DNA of 64,000 bases, taken from NCBI RefSeq assembly GCF_900102105.1, contig NZ_FNBB01000008.1:124001-188000 (forward strand), given 5' to 3'. Both the position numbers and the translations under genes were made by a program. The DNA is from Agrobacterium pusense (GTDB taxonomy: Bacteria > Pseudomonadota > Alphaproteobacteria > Rhizobiales > Rhizobiaceae). A model generated the notes under the pieces. That model was not told the origin of the DNA. It did no database searches and saw only the letters and a program-made list of their open reading frames with translations. Below are positions 18,357 to 28,724 of this stretch, piece after piece; position 1 is the stretch's first letter, and every line of letters starts with the position of its first letter.

Positions 18357-19385
18357 TCAGAGGGCGCGGCTGACAAACCGGTCGCGCCCCGATTTTTTGG
18401 CCTGATACAGGGCTTCATCGACGCTCCGCAGCAGCGTCGCGCGATCCGCGCCCGCCTGCGGCGCGATGGCGCCGCCGATGCTGAGGCGCGCAAGCACGCT
18501 CTCACCCTCCACATGAAACGGTTGCCGAAACGCGTGGAGCAGTTTTTCCGCAAGGCCACTGATGAGCGTGGATGAATCCGGACGCGGCACGAATATTGCG
18601 AATTCGTCGCCCCCCATGCGCACCACCACGTCATCTTCTCTTACAGCATCGCGGATTCGGGTGGATGCCTCGACCAGCACCCTGTCTCCTGCCGCATGGC
18701 CAAGCGTGTCATTGATGGTCTTGAAGCCGTCGAGATCGAGATAGAGAACACCGAAAGTGTCTTTCTCGCAAAGCGCGGCGCCAAGTTCCAGATCAACGAT
18801 CGCGTCCAGAGCCTTGCGATTATAAAAGCCCGTCAGCGGATCGGTCATGGCCGCATCGCGCAGTTCCCGGGCGGCAAGGCTCATGGTGAAGTTCGCTTTC
18901 TGCAATCTCAAAAGCGCGCCCGCGAGTGTCGCAAAATACTGGAGATTATCGACCTCCGCAGCGGTGTACTCCCGAACGTGCGGGTCAAGCAGACAAAAAG
19001 TCCCGACCACCAGACCGGGTTCGAGTTCGATCGGAGCGCCGGCGTAGGACCGCAGGTCGGGCGCGCCCTTTACATAAGGCAAAGAGCCGAATTCAGGATG
19101 AGCGCTCAGATCCGTAACAGTCAGAATATTCTGCGTGACGACCACACGGTCGCAGATCGCGATGTCACGGGGGCATTCCTGGAATTGCAGCCCTGCCTGC
19201 TCGGCAATGTGGAGCCAGTCCTCATCCAGAATATGCACGGCCGCGCGTGCCACCCCGAATACGCCCTGCGCCAGTTGCGAGATCGCCTTCAATTCAGCGG
19301 TTTCCGCATTCTTGAAAGCCACAACGGACCGCACTGCTACCAGTCGTTCCAGCTCCAGATCCGGTCGTGGCATCATCTGTCCCAT
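18357..19385 (-). CDS. GAF-GGDEF diguanylate cyclase
   Basis: A soluble 342-residue protein: an N-terminal GAF domain (about 15-165, containing ICDRVVVTQNILTVTDLSAH and SYAGAPIELEPGLVVGTFC) and a C-terminal GGDEF domain (DPLTGFYNRKAL, LDLDGFKTINDTLGHAAGD, VRMGGDEFAIF). Both the GGDEF active site and the RxxD inhibitory site (REDD, five residues upstream) are intact, so a product-inhibited c-di-GMP synthase is predicted. The start at 19385 has GAGGGG about 7 bp upstream; an earlier in-frame ATG lacks one. The GAF ligand is unknown. Confidence 0.92.
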   Translation of the reverse strand: MGQMMPRPDLELERLVAVRSVVAFKNAETAELKAISQLAQGVFGVARAAVHILDEDWLHIAEQAGLQFQECPRDIAICDRVVVTQNILTVTDLSAHPEFGSLPYVKGAPDLRSYAGAPIELEPGLVVGTFCLLDPHVREYTAAEVDNLQYFATLAGALLRLQKANFTMSLAARELRDAAMTDPLTGFYNRKALDAIVDLELGAALCEKDTFGVLYLDLDGFKTINDTLGHAAGDRVLVEASTRIRDAVREDDVVVRMGGDEFAIFVPRPDSSTLISGLAEKLLHAFRQPFHVEGESVLARLSIGGAIAPQAGADRATLLRSVDEALYQAKKSGRDRFVSRAL

Positions 19386-19528
19386 CGCATATCCCCTCTG
19401 TCTGCTGATAACGCGTCTGAAAGCGTACATGTTGCATGCGTTCATAAAACAACCGCCACGGGCGACACCACATGCGATTTCTTACCGGCCATTTTCCCGT
19501 TGCAAAGGTAGTCAGACGGGGGGACGGG

Positions 19529-19978
19529 TCATGCCTTTTTCTGCCAGCGCCCTTCCGGCGATTGCTGCCAGTAGGTCAGCGAATGCCCCTCCGTTTTCAG
19601 CCTTTTCCAGTGGTTTCGCGCCATTTCGGTTTGGTAGGCATCGTATCCGTCGAACATGAAGACGATGCGTTCATAAGCCTCCACTGCCGGGGGCTCGGCG
19701 CCATCGACGAGAAAACGAACACTCGCGGCGTTGGCGTTCCCGTCCGATGCCGTCAGGAGAATCGGCTGGTTTTGCGGTACTGGCGAAGTGTCGGTGGCGT
19801 GCGGAAGGAAGCTGTCGTCGCGGAACGTCCAGAGATGCGTGTCGAGGAAGTCCCGGCGCTCCTCGCCCACTGTCTGGACCGCGACCTTCCAGCCGCGTTC
19901 CAGCGATTTCTCGAGCAAGGGCGGCAGCGCGTCCTCCAGCTTCGATTCCGTCAGGTGATAGAACAGAATTTCAGTCAT
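19529..19978 (-). CDS. holC: DNA polymerase III chi subunit
   Basis: A 149-residue protein matching HolC: N-terminal ILFYHLTESKLEDALPPLLEK, the middle RDDSFLPHATDT and C-terminal YQTEMARNHWKRLKTEGH. Chi links the polymerase III clamp loader to single-strand binding protein. It lies 25 bp downstream of pepA on the same strand, an arrangement common in proteobacteria. Confidence 0.93.
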   Translation of the reverse strand: MTEILFYHLTESKLEDALPPLLEKSLERGWKVAVQTVGEERRDFLDTHLWTFRDDSFLPHATDTSPVPQNQPILLTASDGNANAASVRFLVDGAEPPAVEAYERIVFMFDGYDAYQTEMARNHWKRLKTEGHSLTYWQQSPEGRWQKKA

Positions 19979-20003
19979 GCGCTGGCGTGCCGCTCCGCTC
20001 GTC

Positions 20004-21497
20004 TCAATCTTCGTAGTGGGCGCGAACGAGTTCGTTCAGAAGACGCACGCCGTAACCCGATCCCCAGGACTGGTTGATCTCGGTCAGCGGCGAGCCCATG
20101 GCTGTCCCGGCGATATCGAGATGCGCCCACGGTGTTTCACCCACGAAGCGCTTGAGGAACTGCGCAGCGGTGACGGAGCCCGCCAGGCGGCCCGAGCTGT
20201 TCTTCATGTCGGCAAATTTGGAATCGATGATCTTGTCGTAATCCTTGTGGAGCGGCATGCGCCACAGTTTTTCAGCCGTCACCTCGCCGGCCTGCGAAAG
20301 CCGCGTTGCCAGTTCATCGTCGTTGGAGAACAATCCGGCCTGCAGATTGCCGAGCGCCACGGTGATCGCGCCCGTCAGTGTTGCGAGATTGATCATGAAT
20401 TTCGGATTGAAACGCTCCTTGGTGTACCAGAGCGCATCGGCCAGAACCAGCCGTCCTTCGGCGTCGGTATTGATGATCTCGATGGTCTGGCCGGACATGG
20501 AAGTCACGATGTCGCCGGGGCGCTGGGCGTTGCCATCAGGCATGTTCTCGACAAGGCCGATGACACCGATAACGTTTGCCTTGGCCTTGCGGGCCGCAAG
20601 CGCATGCATCAAGCCGGTTACGGCTGCAGCACCACCCATGTCACCCTTCATGTCTTCCATGTTGAGGCCGGGCTTCAGCGAAATGCCGCCGGTATCGAAA
20701 ACGACCCCCTTGCCGACAAAGGCAACGGGTTCATCCTTTTTGGAGCCGCCGTTCCATTGCATGACCGCAAGCCGCGGCGGACGGGCCGAACCCTGCGCCA
20801 CGCCGAGAAGGGCATTCATGCCAAGCTTCTTCAGTTCCTTTTCGCCAAGGACCTCCACCTCGACGCCGAGCTTGCGCAACTCTTCCGCCTTTTCGGCGAA
20901 TTCGACCGGGCCGAGAACGTTCGGAGGGAGGTTGACGAGATCGCGCGCCAGTATAACGCCGCCCGCAACCGCCTCGGAGACGGCAAAAGCCTTTTCCGCT
21001 TCCTGATGGGCGGCCGTGACGATGATGATCTCCACCTTCTTCGGCGTCTTTTCGTCCTCGGACTTTTTCTTGGTCTTGTAAGCATCGAAGCTGTAGGCGC
21101 GCAGCAGAAGACCAAGCGCGAAATCCGCCGCCGCCTGAGCGCCAACCTCTACGCCCGGCGCATCGAGATAGACAACGACCTTGTCCGCCTTCTTGAAATG
21201 GGCAGCCGCCGTACCGCCGGCACGCAGCCAGTCATGGGCGACCAGCTTCGACGGCTTTCCGATTCCGATGACGAGCAGCCGGTCGGCAGCGGAACCCTGC
21301 GGCGCGATAACATCGAGCGTCGTCATGGATTTTGCGGAAAACCCCGCGATCTTCGCCGCCCTTTCGATCACACCACCCGGATCGGCTTCGGAAGCACCGG
21401 CGACGGCCTTCGCATCACCCGAGGCCTGCAGCATCACGGCCAGGGCATTTTCCAGCGAGGCGGAATTGGCGAAAGATATATCAAATTTGGCGGACAT
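20004..21497 (-). CDS. pepA: Leucyl aminopeptidase (M17 family)
   Basis: A 497-residue cytosolic dizinc aminopeptidase that removes N-terminal residues from peptides. The signature [14 protein letters not shown] is present, with the metal-ligand segments [15 protein letters not shown] and [14 protein letters not shown] chose ATG 21497 ([12 protein letters not shown]) because AGGA lies a few bases upstream and the family starts there; the frame remains open to 21542. holC follows on the same strand, and lptF is divergent across about 300 bp. Confidence 0.96.
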   Translation of the reverse strand: MSAKFDISFANSASLENALAVMLQASGDAKAVAGASEADPGGVIERAAKIAGFSAKSMTTLDVIAPQGSAADRLLVIGIGKPSKLVAHDWLRAGGTAAAHFKKADKVVVYLDAPGVEVGAQAAADFALGLLLRAYSFDAYKTKKKSEDEKTPKKVEIIIVTAAHQEAEKAFAVSEAVAGGVILARDLVNLPPNVLGPVEFAEKAEELRKLGVEVEVLGEKELKKLGMNALLGVAQGSARPPRLAVMQWNGGSKKDEPVAFVGKGVVFDTGGISLKPGLNMEDMKGDMGGAAAVTGLMHALAARKAKANVIGVIGLVENMPDGNAQRPGDIVTSMSGQTIEIINTDAEGRLVLADALWYTKERFNPKFMINLATLTGAITVALGNLQAGLFSNDDELATRLSQAGEVTAEKLWRMPLHKDYDKIIDSKFADMKNSSGRLAGSVTAAQFLKRFVGETPWAHLDIAGTAMGSPLTEINQSWGSGYGVRLLNELVRAHYED

Positions 21498-21795
21498 GTT
21501 TTCCTGCTCTTCTTCTACGACTTGCACGATGCGCATGATCATGGCCTTTTCGGCCCCGGGCGCAACCCCGCATTCTTTAAAGCCCCACAGCCGTTAAAGG
21601 AAATGCATTTTTAGTGAATGCGAACTCACGTCATGAAACCGACAGCTTGTTCCACAAAAAGACACAGGCGGCGGAAAAATTGTCGCGCAAAACATATTTG
21701 TGAGCCTGCCGGAATAGCCAATTGCAAACGATGCGATTAGATAGGCGGAAACTCGGCGAGCGATCGCAGGGAAAAACAATGTCGAACAGGGCCGT

Positions 21796-22965
21796 ATGAA
21801 GCTTCTCGAGAACTATATCCTGCGGCGGACAACGCAGATGTTTCTGGTCGCGCTGTTGCCGGTGCTGGCCATCATCTGGACCATCCAGGTTCTCCAGAGA
21901 ATCAATCTCGTGACCGATACGGGCCAGTCGATGGGTTCCTTCATGGCGCTCGCGACGATGATCCTGCCGACGCTCATTCCCGTCGTGCTGCCTTTCGCGC
22001 TCGTCATCGGCATCACCCAGATTTTCACGACGATGAACAATGATTCCGAGCTCGCGATCATCGATGCGGCCGGATCTCCGCGTTCGATCATGTATCGCCC
22101 GGTTCTCATTCTGGCCGCCGTCCTGAGCGCGCTTTCCTTCACCATCACCAATTTCGTCGAGCCGCCTGCCCGCAGTTCGGCCCGGCAGATGGTGGCTGCG
22201 GCCTATGCCGACCTTCTCTCCTCCGTGATCGAGGAGAAGACGTTCCGTACCATCCAGGACGGCCTTTACGTGCAGATTGCCCAACGGCAGGGCCGTATTC
22301 TCAAGGGACTGTTCGTTGCCGACCGCCGCGATCCGAATTTCGATCTCATTTATTATGCCAAGGAAGGCATGATCGACGAAAGCGGTACGTCGCTCACCAT
22401 GCGCGACGGCGAGGTGCAGCAGAAGACGCCTGACGGCAAGGTCTCGATCGTCAAGTTCCTGTCCTATGCCTTCGACCTTTCGACCATGTCGGAAAAGCAG
22501 GATTCGGAGCCTTCGCTCTCTCCGGGCGACGCCAGCCTCGGTTTCCTTCTTTCGCCCGATGAAAACAATGCGAGCTACAAGCGCTCGCCGGAGACGTTCC
22601 GCAGCGAATTGCACAAGCGACTGTCGGACTGGATGTTCGCCTTTTCTTTTGCGCTGATATCGCTGGTCATCGCCGCCGACGCCCGTTCGCACCGCGAGGC
22701 GCGCATGCATCCGATGGTCGCGGCGCTGGTGACGGCTTTCGTGCTTCGCTGGCTCGGTTTTTACGTCACGAACCAGGTGAAGCAGAGCGCAGCCTTCATT
22801 CCTCTGGTCTATGCCGTTCCGGGCCTCAGCGGTGCTGCGGCCGCCTTCGTGCTGATCACCGGCCGTAAACCGAAAATGCCGAGGATGGTAACCGATGCGG
22901 CGGGCCGGTTGCGCCGTCTCTTCTCCAGCCGGCTGGCGCGCAATTCGGGGAGCGGCAACGCATGA
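21796..22965 (+). CDS. lptF: LPS export ABC transporter permease LptF
   Basis: LptF and LptG form the inner-membrane permease pair that, with LptB, extracts lipopolysaccharide and passes it to LptC/LptA. The 389-residue protein has the family layout: three membrane segments near the N-terminus (YILRRTTQMFLVALLPVLAI, then IVLPTLIPVVLPFALVIG-like and PVLILAAVLSALSF), a periplasmic jellyroll region, and three C-terminal segments. It overlaps lptG by 4 bp. Confidence 0.93.
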   Translation: MKLLENYILRRTTQMFLVALLPVLAIIWTIQVLQRINLVTDTGQSMGSFMALATMILPTLIPVVLPFALVIGITQIFTTMNNDSELAIIDAAGSPRSIMYRPVLILAAVLSALSFTITNFVEPPARSSARQMVAAAYADLLSSVIEEKTFRTIQDGLYVQIAQRQGRILKGLFVADRRDPNFDLIYYAKEGMIDESGTSLTMRDGEVQQKTPDGKVSIVKFLSYAFDLSTMSEKQDSEPSLSPGDASLGFLLSPDENNASYKRSPETFRSELHKRLSDWMFAFSFALISLVIAADARSHREARMHPMVAALVTAFVLRWLGFYVTNQVKQSAAFIPLVYAVPGLSGAAAAFVLITGRKPKMPRMVTDAAGRLRRLFSSRLARNSGSGNA

Positions 22966-24050
22966 TCTTCAACACGCTCGCCCGGTACTTTCTGAAACGA
23001 TATCTCATCACGGCCATCTGGTTCGTGATCGGCGTATCCTCGATCATTTACCTTGCCGACTTCAGCGAAACGGCGCGGCGCATGTCCGGCCTGCCCGGCT
23101 ATTCCGTTCCGGCCGCGCTTGGCCTGACAGCGCTTCGCCTGCCGTTGATCCTGCAGCAGACCATACCATTCATTGCGCTGTTCGTCGGCATGACGACGCT
23201 GATCTCGCTCAACCGGCGCTACGAACTGGTCGTGACGCGCGCCGCCGGCATTTCCGCCTGGCAGTTCATTCTCCCCTTCGTGCTCGGCGCGGTCCTCATC
23301 GGCATCCTGTCGGTCACTGTCCTGAACCCCATCGCAGCGTGGGGCCAGAACAAGTCGCTCGCCATGGAAGCCGGCCTGCGAAACGAAGCGGGCGGCGGAC
23401 GCCAGCAGCAGATCATTCCGTGGATGCGCCAGTCGAGCGGCGGCCAGGATACGATCATCGGCGCCAAGAGCTTCGAAGACAACGGAACGATGCTTCTCGA
23501 CGTGGTTCTCATCGACCTCGACAAGGACGGAAACATCGTCTCGCGGAAGGATGCGAAGTCGGCTAAATTGGAAGATGGTTACTGGCTTCTTAACGGCGTT
23601 TCTGAAACGCGGGCCGGACATGTGCCAGTTCGGCAAGAGAGCATGCAGATCAGTACCAATCTGAGACGGGAATTCGTCCAAGAGCGCATGACGCAGACGG
23701 AAACCGTTGCTTTCTTTGACCTTTCTCACAAGATCGAAGTTGCAAAGTCCTTTGGACTATCTTCAAAGGCGCTTGAGACGCAGTATCATTTCCTGCTATC
23801 GACGCCCCTGCTTCTGGTTGCGATGACCTTGATCGCCGCGACCGTTTCATTAAAGTTCAGCCGCTTCGCCCAGTCGCGCTCCGTGATTCTGGGTGGAATC
23901 GTTTCCGGCTTCGTGCTTTATGTAGTAACCGTGCTCGTAAGGGCATTCGGGAGTGGTGGTGTTGTCCCTCCCACCGTCGCGGTCTGGGTTCCAGTCATCG
24001 TGGCGTTGGCTTTGGGGGCAACCATTCTGCTTCATCAGGAGGACGGCTAA
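22962..24050 (+). CDS. lptG: LPS export ABC transporter permease LptG
   Basis: The 362-residue partner of LptF, with the same six-segment topology and central periplasmic domain (about 105-265). N-terminal TLARYFLKRYLITAIWFVIG and the NRRYELVVTRAAGISAWQF coupling segment, which contacts the LptB ATPase in known structures, are typical. The ATG overlaps the lptF stop (ATGA) and the lptD GTG follows the stop codon with no gap, so lptF, lptG and lptD are translationally linked. Confidence 0.94.
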   Translation: MIFNTLARYFLKRYLITAIWFVIGVSSIIYLADFSETARRMSGLPGYSVPAALGLTALRLPLILQQTIPFIALFVGMTTLISLNRRYELVVTRAAGISAWQFILPFVLGAVLIGILSVTVLNPIAAWGQNKSLAMEAGLRNEAGGGRQQQIIPWMRQSSGGQDTIIGAKSFEDNGTMLLDVVLIDLDKDGNIVSRKDAKSAKLEDGYWLLNGVSETRAGHVPVRQESMQISTNLRREFVQERMTQTETVAFFDLSHKIEVAKSFGLSSKALETQYHFLLSTPLLLVAMTLIAATVSLKFSRFAQSRSVILGGIVSGFVLYVVTVLVRAFGSGGVVPPTVAVWVPVIVALALGATILLHQEDG

Positions 24051-26432
24051 GTGGCGGTAATTGACCGCGGGAATATCAGGCGGCTTTGGACGGCCCTTCT
24101 GACAGGTGCCGCTGTGTGCGCGTATTTGGCATCCAGCCCGGTCGCTTTCGGCCAGGATGGTTTGCTTGCGTCGGCAAGCCAAGACGATTCGAAACTCCTG
24201 CTTACAGCAAATGAACTGACCTATAACCGCGATTCCCAGCGCGTCATCGCGAAGGGCGTGGTTCGCATGAAATATTCGGGCTACCGTATGGTGGCCCAGC
24301 AAGTGGAATATAACCAGCAGACCGGTCGCGTGGTCGCCCATGGCAACATCGAGCTGATCGAGCCGGGCGGCAACAAGATCTATGCCGACGAGATGGACGT
24401 GACCGACGACTTCGGTCAGGGCTTCGTCAACGCATTGCGCGTCGAGACCACGGACAATACCCGTATTGCCGGGGAAAGCGCCGAGCGCCTTGAAGGCGAC
24501 CTGATGGTCCTCAACAACGGTGTCTACACCGCGTGTCTGCCCTGCGCCGAGCGCCCGGAAAAGGCGCCGCTGTGGCAGGTAAAGGCCGAGCGCGTCATTC
24601 AGGACGGCAAGACCCATACGGTGCGGCTGGAAAAAGCACGTCTGCAGCTTTTCGGCCATTCGATCGCCTATATCCCGTTCCTGACGGTGCCGGACAATAC
24701 GGTGAAGCGGAAGTCGGGCTTCCTGTTCCCGCAGATGAGCATGACCAACAAGCTCGGCTTCGGTATCGGTGTCCCCTATTTCCAGGTTCTTTCCGATACG
24801 TCCGACCTCACGGTCACACCGACCTACTACACAAAACAGGGCCTGCTTCTTCAGGCCGAGTTGCGCCAGCGTTTCGAAACCGGCATGCACACGCTGACGA
24901 TCGCCGGCATCAGCCAGCAGTCCTCGGATACGTTCATTGCCGGAACGAGTGACGCGCTGAACGATCAGCGCGGCATGGTTGCCAGCAAGGGCGATTTCAG
25001 CATCAACCCGCGCTGGGCCTTCGGCTGGGACGCCATGGTGCAGTCGGATAACAATTTTTCGCGTACCTACAGCCTGAAAGGCTACAAGAACGACGTCCAG
25101 ACCAATCAGATTTATCTGACAGGCACTGGCGAACGTAACAGCTTCGACGCCCGCGGTTATTACTTCAACGTTCAGGACACGGATAATTCAGAGCTCAAGG
25201 AACGTAAGCAGGCGATCGTTCATCCGGTCGTTGACTATCGTTACTTCCTGCCGGATCCTATCTATGGCGGCGAGCTCTCGCTGACCACGAACTTCACGAG
25301 CATCAGCCGTTCGACGCAGGATTCCTACGCGATGGGCAGCTTCCCGCGCTTCAACGGTCTGGAAGGCTCTTACACGCGCTGGACCACGGAAGCGGAATGG
25401 AAGCGCACCATCACGATGGATAGCGGTCTTCAGATCACGCCGATCCTTGCGGCGCGCGGCGACGCATTGTGGACCGACATGACTGCGGCAAGCTTCACCT
25501 CCGGCGGCACATCCTATGCCTATGAAGGCATGATCCATGACGATGCTGCCTTGCGCGGCATGGTCACCGGTGGCCTTGAGGTGCGTTATCCCTGGCTGTT
25601 CACCGCTCTCAACAGCAGCCACGTGATCGAGCCCATCGCGCAGATTTTCGTGCGGCCGAACGAGCAATATTCCGGTCGTTTCCCGAACGAGGACTCACAA
25701 GCCTTTGTGTTCGACGCCACAAACCTGTTTGAGCGCGACAAATTTTCGGGCTTCGACCGGATCGAAGGCGGCACACGAGCCAATCTCGGCTTCCGTTACA
25801 ACGGTACTTTCGACAATGGTTACGGTGTTCGCGCCATTGCCGGCCAGTCCTTCCATCTCGCTGGCGATAATTCCTTCGCCTCCTATGATCTTCTGAATGT
25901 CGGCGCCGATTCCGGCCTCGAATCCGATCGTTCGGATTATGTCGCCATGGCTGCATTCGATGCACCTATCGGTCTTTCGCTGTCCTCGAGCCTGCGTCTC
26001 GACAAGGACAATTTCGAAATCAACCGGTCTGAAACGGGCATCAGCTATTCGGATCGCCGCATCAACGGCAGGCTCAGCTATACGCAGGTCAAGGCGCAGC
26101 CGAAATACGGCTATAACGAAGACCGCGATATCATCCAGGCGTCCGGTTCACTGCGCATGGACGATAACTGGTCGCTGTTCGGCTCGATCAACTACGATCT
26201 GAACGGCAAGTTTGCCGCCGAACGCCGGATTGGTATCGCCTATCAGGATGAATGCACGATCTTGACGGTCAGCTATTCCGACGAAGGCAATATCAACTCC
26301 AGCCGCCAGGCCGCCAATGACTGGTCCATCAACGCCCGTCTTGCCTTCCGTACCCTTGGCGATATCAGCGTCGGCTCCGCGAACGAAGACTGGAACGACA
26401 TGGATATTGGCTGGAAGCCGAACAATTACTGA
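24051..26432 (+). CDS. lptD: LPS assembly outer-membrane protein LptD
   Basis: LptD is the outer-membrane barrel that, with the lipoprotein LptE, inserts LPS in the outer leaflet. The 793-residue product has a signal peptide (hydrophobic near 15-30), an OstA/LptA-like domain (LLTANELTYNRDSQRVIAKG, about 45-150), a C-x2-C pair (TACLPCAERP near 163) and a long barrel region rich in aromatic-alternating strands. A single late cysteine (DECTIL) could pair with the early ones, as in E. coli. The start is GTG directly after the lptG stop. Confidence 0.94.
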   Translation: MAVIDRGNIRRLWTALLTGAAVCAYLASSPVAFGQDGLLASASQDDSKLLLTANELTYNRDSQRVIAKGVVRMKYSGYRMVAQQVEYNQQTGRVVAHGNIELIEPGGNKIYADEMDVTDDFGQGFVNALRVETTDNTRIAGESAERLEGDLMVLNNGVYTACLPCAERPEKAPLWQVKAERVIQDGKTHTVRLEKARLQLFGHSIAYIPFLTVPDNTVKRKSGFLFPQMSMTNKLGFGIGVPYFQVLSDTSDLTVTPTYYTKQGLLLQAELRQRFETGMHTLTIAGISQQSSDTFIAGTSDALNDQRGMVASKGDFSINPRWAFGWDAMVQSDNNFSRTYSLKGYKNDVQTNQIYLTGTGERNSFDARGYYFNVQDTDNSELKERKQAIVHPVVDYRYFLPDPIYGGELSLTTNFTSISRSTQDSYAMGSFPRFNGLEGSYTRWTTEAEWKRTITMDSGLQITPILAARGDALWTDMTAASFTSGGTSYAYEGMIHDDAALRGMVTGGLEVRYPWLFTALNSSHVIEPIAQIFVRPNEQYSGRFPNEDSQAFVFDATNLFERDKFSGFDRIEGGTRANLGFRYNGTFDNGYGVRAIAGQSFHLAGDNSFASYDLLNVGADSGLESDRSDYVAMAAFDAPIGLSLSSSLRLDKDNFEINRSETGISYSDRRINGRLSYTQVKAQPKYGYNEDRDIIQASGSLRMDDNWSLFGSINYDLNGKFAAERRIGIAYQDECTILTVSYSDEGNINSSRQAANDWSINARLAFRTLGDISVGSANEDWNDMDIGWKPNNY

Positions 26433-26436
26433 GTTT

Positions 26437-26472
26437 AAAGGCGGGCCGCACAGCATTGTGGCCTGCCTTTTT
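26437..26472 (+). terminator. Terminator after lptD
   Basis: The arm AAAGGCGGGCCGCAC pairs with GTGGCCTGCCTTT with one bulged G and one G-T pair, ending in five T residues (26468-26472). It starts 5 bp past the lptD stop codon. Confidence 0.75.
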
Positions 26473-26567
26473 GCTATCAGACCAGTAGTAGTCACGGTTT
26501 TGCCGCAACACCGCGCCAGTGTCGACCCGGCATGACAGTATCGGGTTTCTTTCAACAAACCGACACA

Positions 26568-26597
26568 TTGCCGTTTTGCGGATCACGATGATATATA
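26568..26597 (+). promoter_or_regulatory. Candidate promoter for surA-pdxA-rsmA
   Basis: TTGCCG (26568-26573) and TATATA (26592-26597) are spaced 18 bp, like a vegetative -35/-10 pair, upstream of the chaperone gene and downstream of the lptD terminator. Prediction only. Confidence 0.4.
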
Positions 26598-26727
26598 CGT
26601 GGCAAATTCGCGGTGCGGATGCACATGTGCAGGTCTGAAAGGCGGGGGAAGGCAAAATCCCTGTTACCAGACGAACAGATTGGCGGGACAGGGCAACAGG
26701 ACCCAGCCTGACGAAAGGGAGAAGGAT

Positions 26728-27675
26728 ATGATGAATTTCGGAAAGTCGGCTTTGCGTGGCGCTGCTTTTGCCTTTGCGATATTCGCCGTTCCCATGGCCA
26801 TCGTGCCTTATGCCGGTCAGGCCTTTGCCGATAACACCGTGAAGATCGTCGTCAACAAGACCCCGATCACCAATGACGACATTTCCAAGCGCGTCGCCTT
26901 CCTGAAGTTGCAGCGCCAGTCCGGCAACCTCAATGAAAAGGCGCGTGAGCAGCTCGTCGATGAAGCGCTGAAGCGCGAAGAAATCGCCCGCGTCAAAATG
27001 TCGGTCAGTACGGAGGATGTCGATGCTGCTTTCGCGCGATTTGCCGGCAACAACAAGATGAAGCCGGAGCAGTTGACGAAGGTGCTGGCGCAGGCGGGTG
27101 TTGGCGCCGACCACTTCAAGGCCTTCATCGCCGTTCAGATGAGCTGGCCGCGCCTTGTGAACGCCCGTTATGGCGCGCGCGGCAAGATGTCAACGCAGGA
27201 TCTTGTCACCCGCCTGAAAGAGCGAGGCGACAAACCCGTCACCACGGAATATTTCCTGCAGCAGGTCATCTTCGTGATACCGGAAGCAAAGCGCAACGCC
27301 ATCACCGGCAAGCGCAAGGCTGAGGCTGAAGCCTCGCGTAAACGTTATCCCGGCTGCGATCAGGCGATGAGCTTTGCCGCGACCATGCGCGATGTGGCAA
27401 TCAAGGACCTCGGCCGCATTCTGGCGCCTGAGTTGCCGGAAGACTGGAAGGCTCTGGTAGAAAAGACCAAGGAAGGCGGCACCACCGGCACACGCGTGAC
27501 CGAAAAGGGCGTCGAATATCTGGCCATCTGCAAGCAGCGCCAGGTTTCCGACGACTATGCGGCGGAAATGGTGTTCAAGTCCGAAGACCTGATGAAGGCC
27601 AAGGAAGGCGAAAACCCGAACGAAAAGAAATACATGGATGAGCTGCGCAAGAAGGCGCAGATCGTCAACACCTGA
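26728..27675 (+). CDS. SurA-like periplasmic chaperone/peptidyl-prolyl isomerase
   Basis: A 315-residue exported protein: signal peptide (residues 5-32, ending AFADN), then a SurA N-terminal chaperone region beginning [20 protein letters not shown] and helical to about 170. The rest has a parvulin-like character ([18 protein letters not shown]) but is divergent and could hold at most one PPIase domain, against two in E. coli SurA. The position between lptD and pdxA is the classical place of surA. The start 26728 follows AGAAGG; the next codon is also ATG. Confidence 0.82.
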   Translation: MMNFGKSALRGAAFAFAIFAVPMAIVPYAGQAFADNTVKIVVNKTPITNDDISKRVAFLKLQRQSGNLNEKAREQLVDEALKREEIARVKMSVSTEDVDAAFARFAGNNKMKPEQLTKVLAQAGVGADHFKAFIAVQMSWPRLVNARYGARGKMSTQDLVTRLKERGDKPVTTEYFLQQVIFVIPEAKRNAITGKRKAEAEASRKRYPGCDQAMSFAATMRDVAIKDLGRILAPELPEDWKALVEKTKEGGTTGTRVTEKGVEYLAICKQRQVSDDYAAEMVFKSEDLMKAKEGENPNEKKYMDELRKKAQIVNT

Positions 27676-27701
27676 TATTGATACAAGAGCCGGGTCTTTC
27701 C

Positions 27702-28724
27702 GTGACATATGCATCCCTGCCGCTTGCCCTGACACAGGGAGATCCAGCCGGTATCGGCCCCGATATCGCCATTACCGCCTGGGCGAAGCGCCGGGAAAAC
27801 GGTGTGCCCCCCTTCATCTTCATCGGCGACCCCGATGTGGTGGCAAGCCGCGCGGCGCTGATCGGCGTGCCGCTCAATATCGAGACCTGCGATGCGGACA
27901 GTGCCGTTGGCCTTTTCGAAAACGCGTTTCCGATCCTACCTCTTTCCGTCGGCTTCGACGTGCAGGCGGGGCAACCGCATGTCGGCGCTGCCCATGCCAC
28001 GATCAAGGCCATCGAAACCGCCGTTTCGCTGACGGTCGAGGGCAAGGCTGCGGCCGTTGTCACCAATCCCATCGCGAAATCGGTGCTTTACGAGGCTGGC
28101 TTCGGTTTCCCCGGTCATACGGAGTTTCTGGCTGATCTCGCCTTGCGCCAGACCGGTGAACAAGTCACGCCTGTCATGATGATCGCCGGCCCCAAGGTCC
28201 GTGTCGTGCCGGTGACGATCCATATTCCCGTGAAAGACGTGCCGGCCGCGCTGACGGAAGAATTGATCGTCACGACCTGCCGGATCATCGATGCCGATCT
28301 GCGACGGAAATTCGGCATCGAAGCTCCGCGTCTGGCGGTTGCCGGGCTGAACCCGCACGCGGGTGAAGACGGCGCACTCGGCACGGAGGATCGCGATATC
28401 GTTCACCCCGCGACCATGCGGCTGCGCAAGGACGGGATCGATGCGTTCGGTCCCCTGCCCGCCGACACCATGTTCCACGATGCCGCCCGCAAGCGTTATG
28501 ACGTGGCAGTGTGCATGTATCACGATCAGGCGCTCATCCCCGCCAAGGCGCTGGGCTTCGACGATTCGGTCAACGTCACACTCGGGCTGCCCTTCATCCG
28601 CACCTCGCCAGACCATGGCACTGCCTTTGGTATTGCCGGCCAGGGCATCGCCAATGAGGCGAGCCTCGTGGCGGCACTCAAGATGGCGGCGGACATTTCC
28701 CTCCGCAGCCGGGCCGGCGCATAA
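27702..28724 (+). CDS. pdxA: 4-hydroxythreonine-4-phosphate dehydrogenase
   Basis: PdxA oxidises 4-phosphohydroxy-L-threonine in de novo pyridoxal phosphate synthesis. The 340-residue protein starts with the family segment [17 protein letters not shown] and contains HTEFLADLA and [16 protein letters not shown] (metal-binding histidines) and the C-terminal [14 protein letters not shown]. The likely start is the GTG at 27702; an in-frame TTG at 27678 adds eight residues with no ribosome site. It follows the SurA-like gene by 26 bp and its stop overlaps the rsmA start by one base. Confidence 0.93.
   Translation: MTYASLPLALTQGDPAGIGPDIAITAWAKRRENGVPPFIFIGDPDVVASRAALIGVPLNIETCDADSAVGLFENAFPILPLSVGFDVQAGQPHVGAAHATIKAIETAVSLTVEGKAAAVVTNPIAKSVLYEAGFGFPGHTEFLADLALRQTGEQVTPVMMIAGPKVRVVPVTIHIPVKDVPAALTEELIVTTCRIIDADLRRKFGIEAPRLAVAGLNPHAGEDGALGTEDRDIVHPATMRLRKDGIDAFGPLPADTMFHDAARKRYDVAVCMYHDQALIPAKALGFDDSVNVTLGLPFIRTSPDHGTAFGIAGQGIANEASLVAALKMAADISLRSRAGA

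Noticed and set aside
19977..21614. A 545-codon plus-strand open frame opposite pepA
   Set aside because: pepA on the minus strand has complete M17 motifs. The opposite frame gives a low-complexity, His/Arg-rich product with no family character, as expected for antisense of GC-rich coding DNA.
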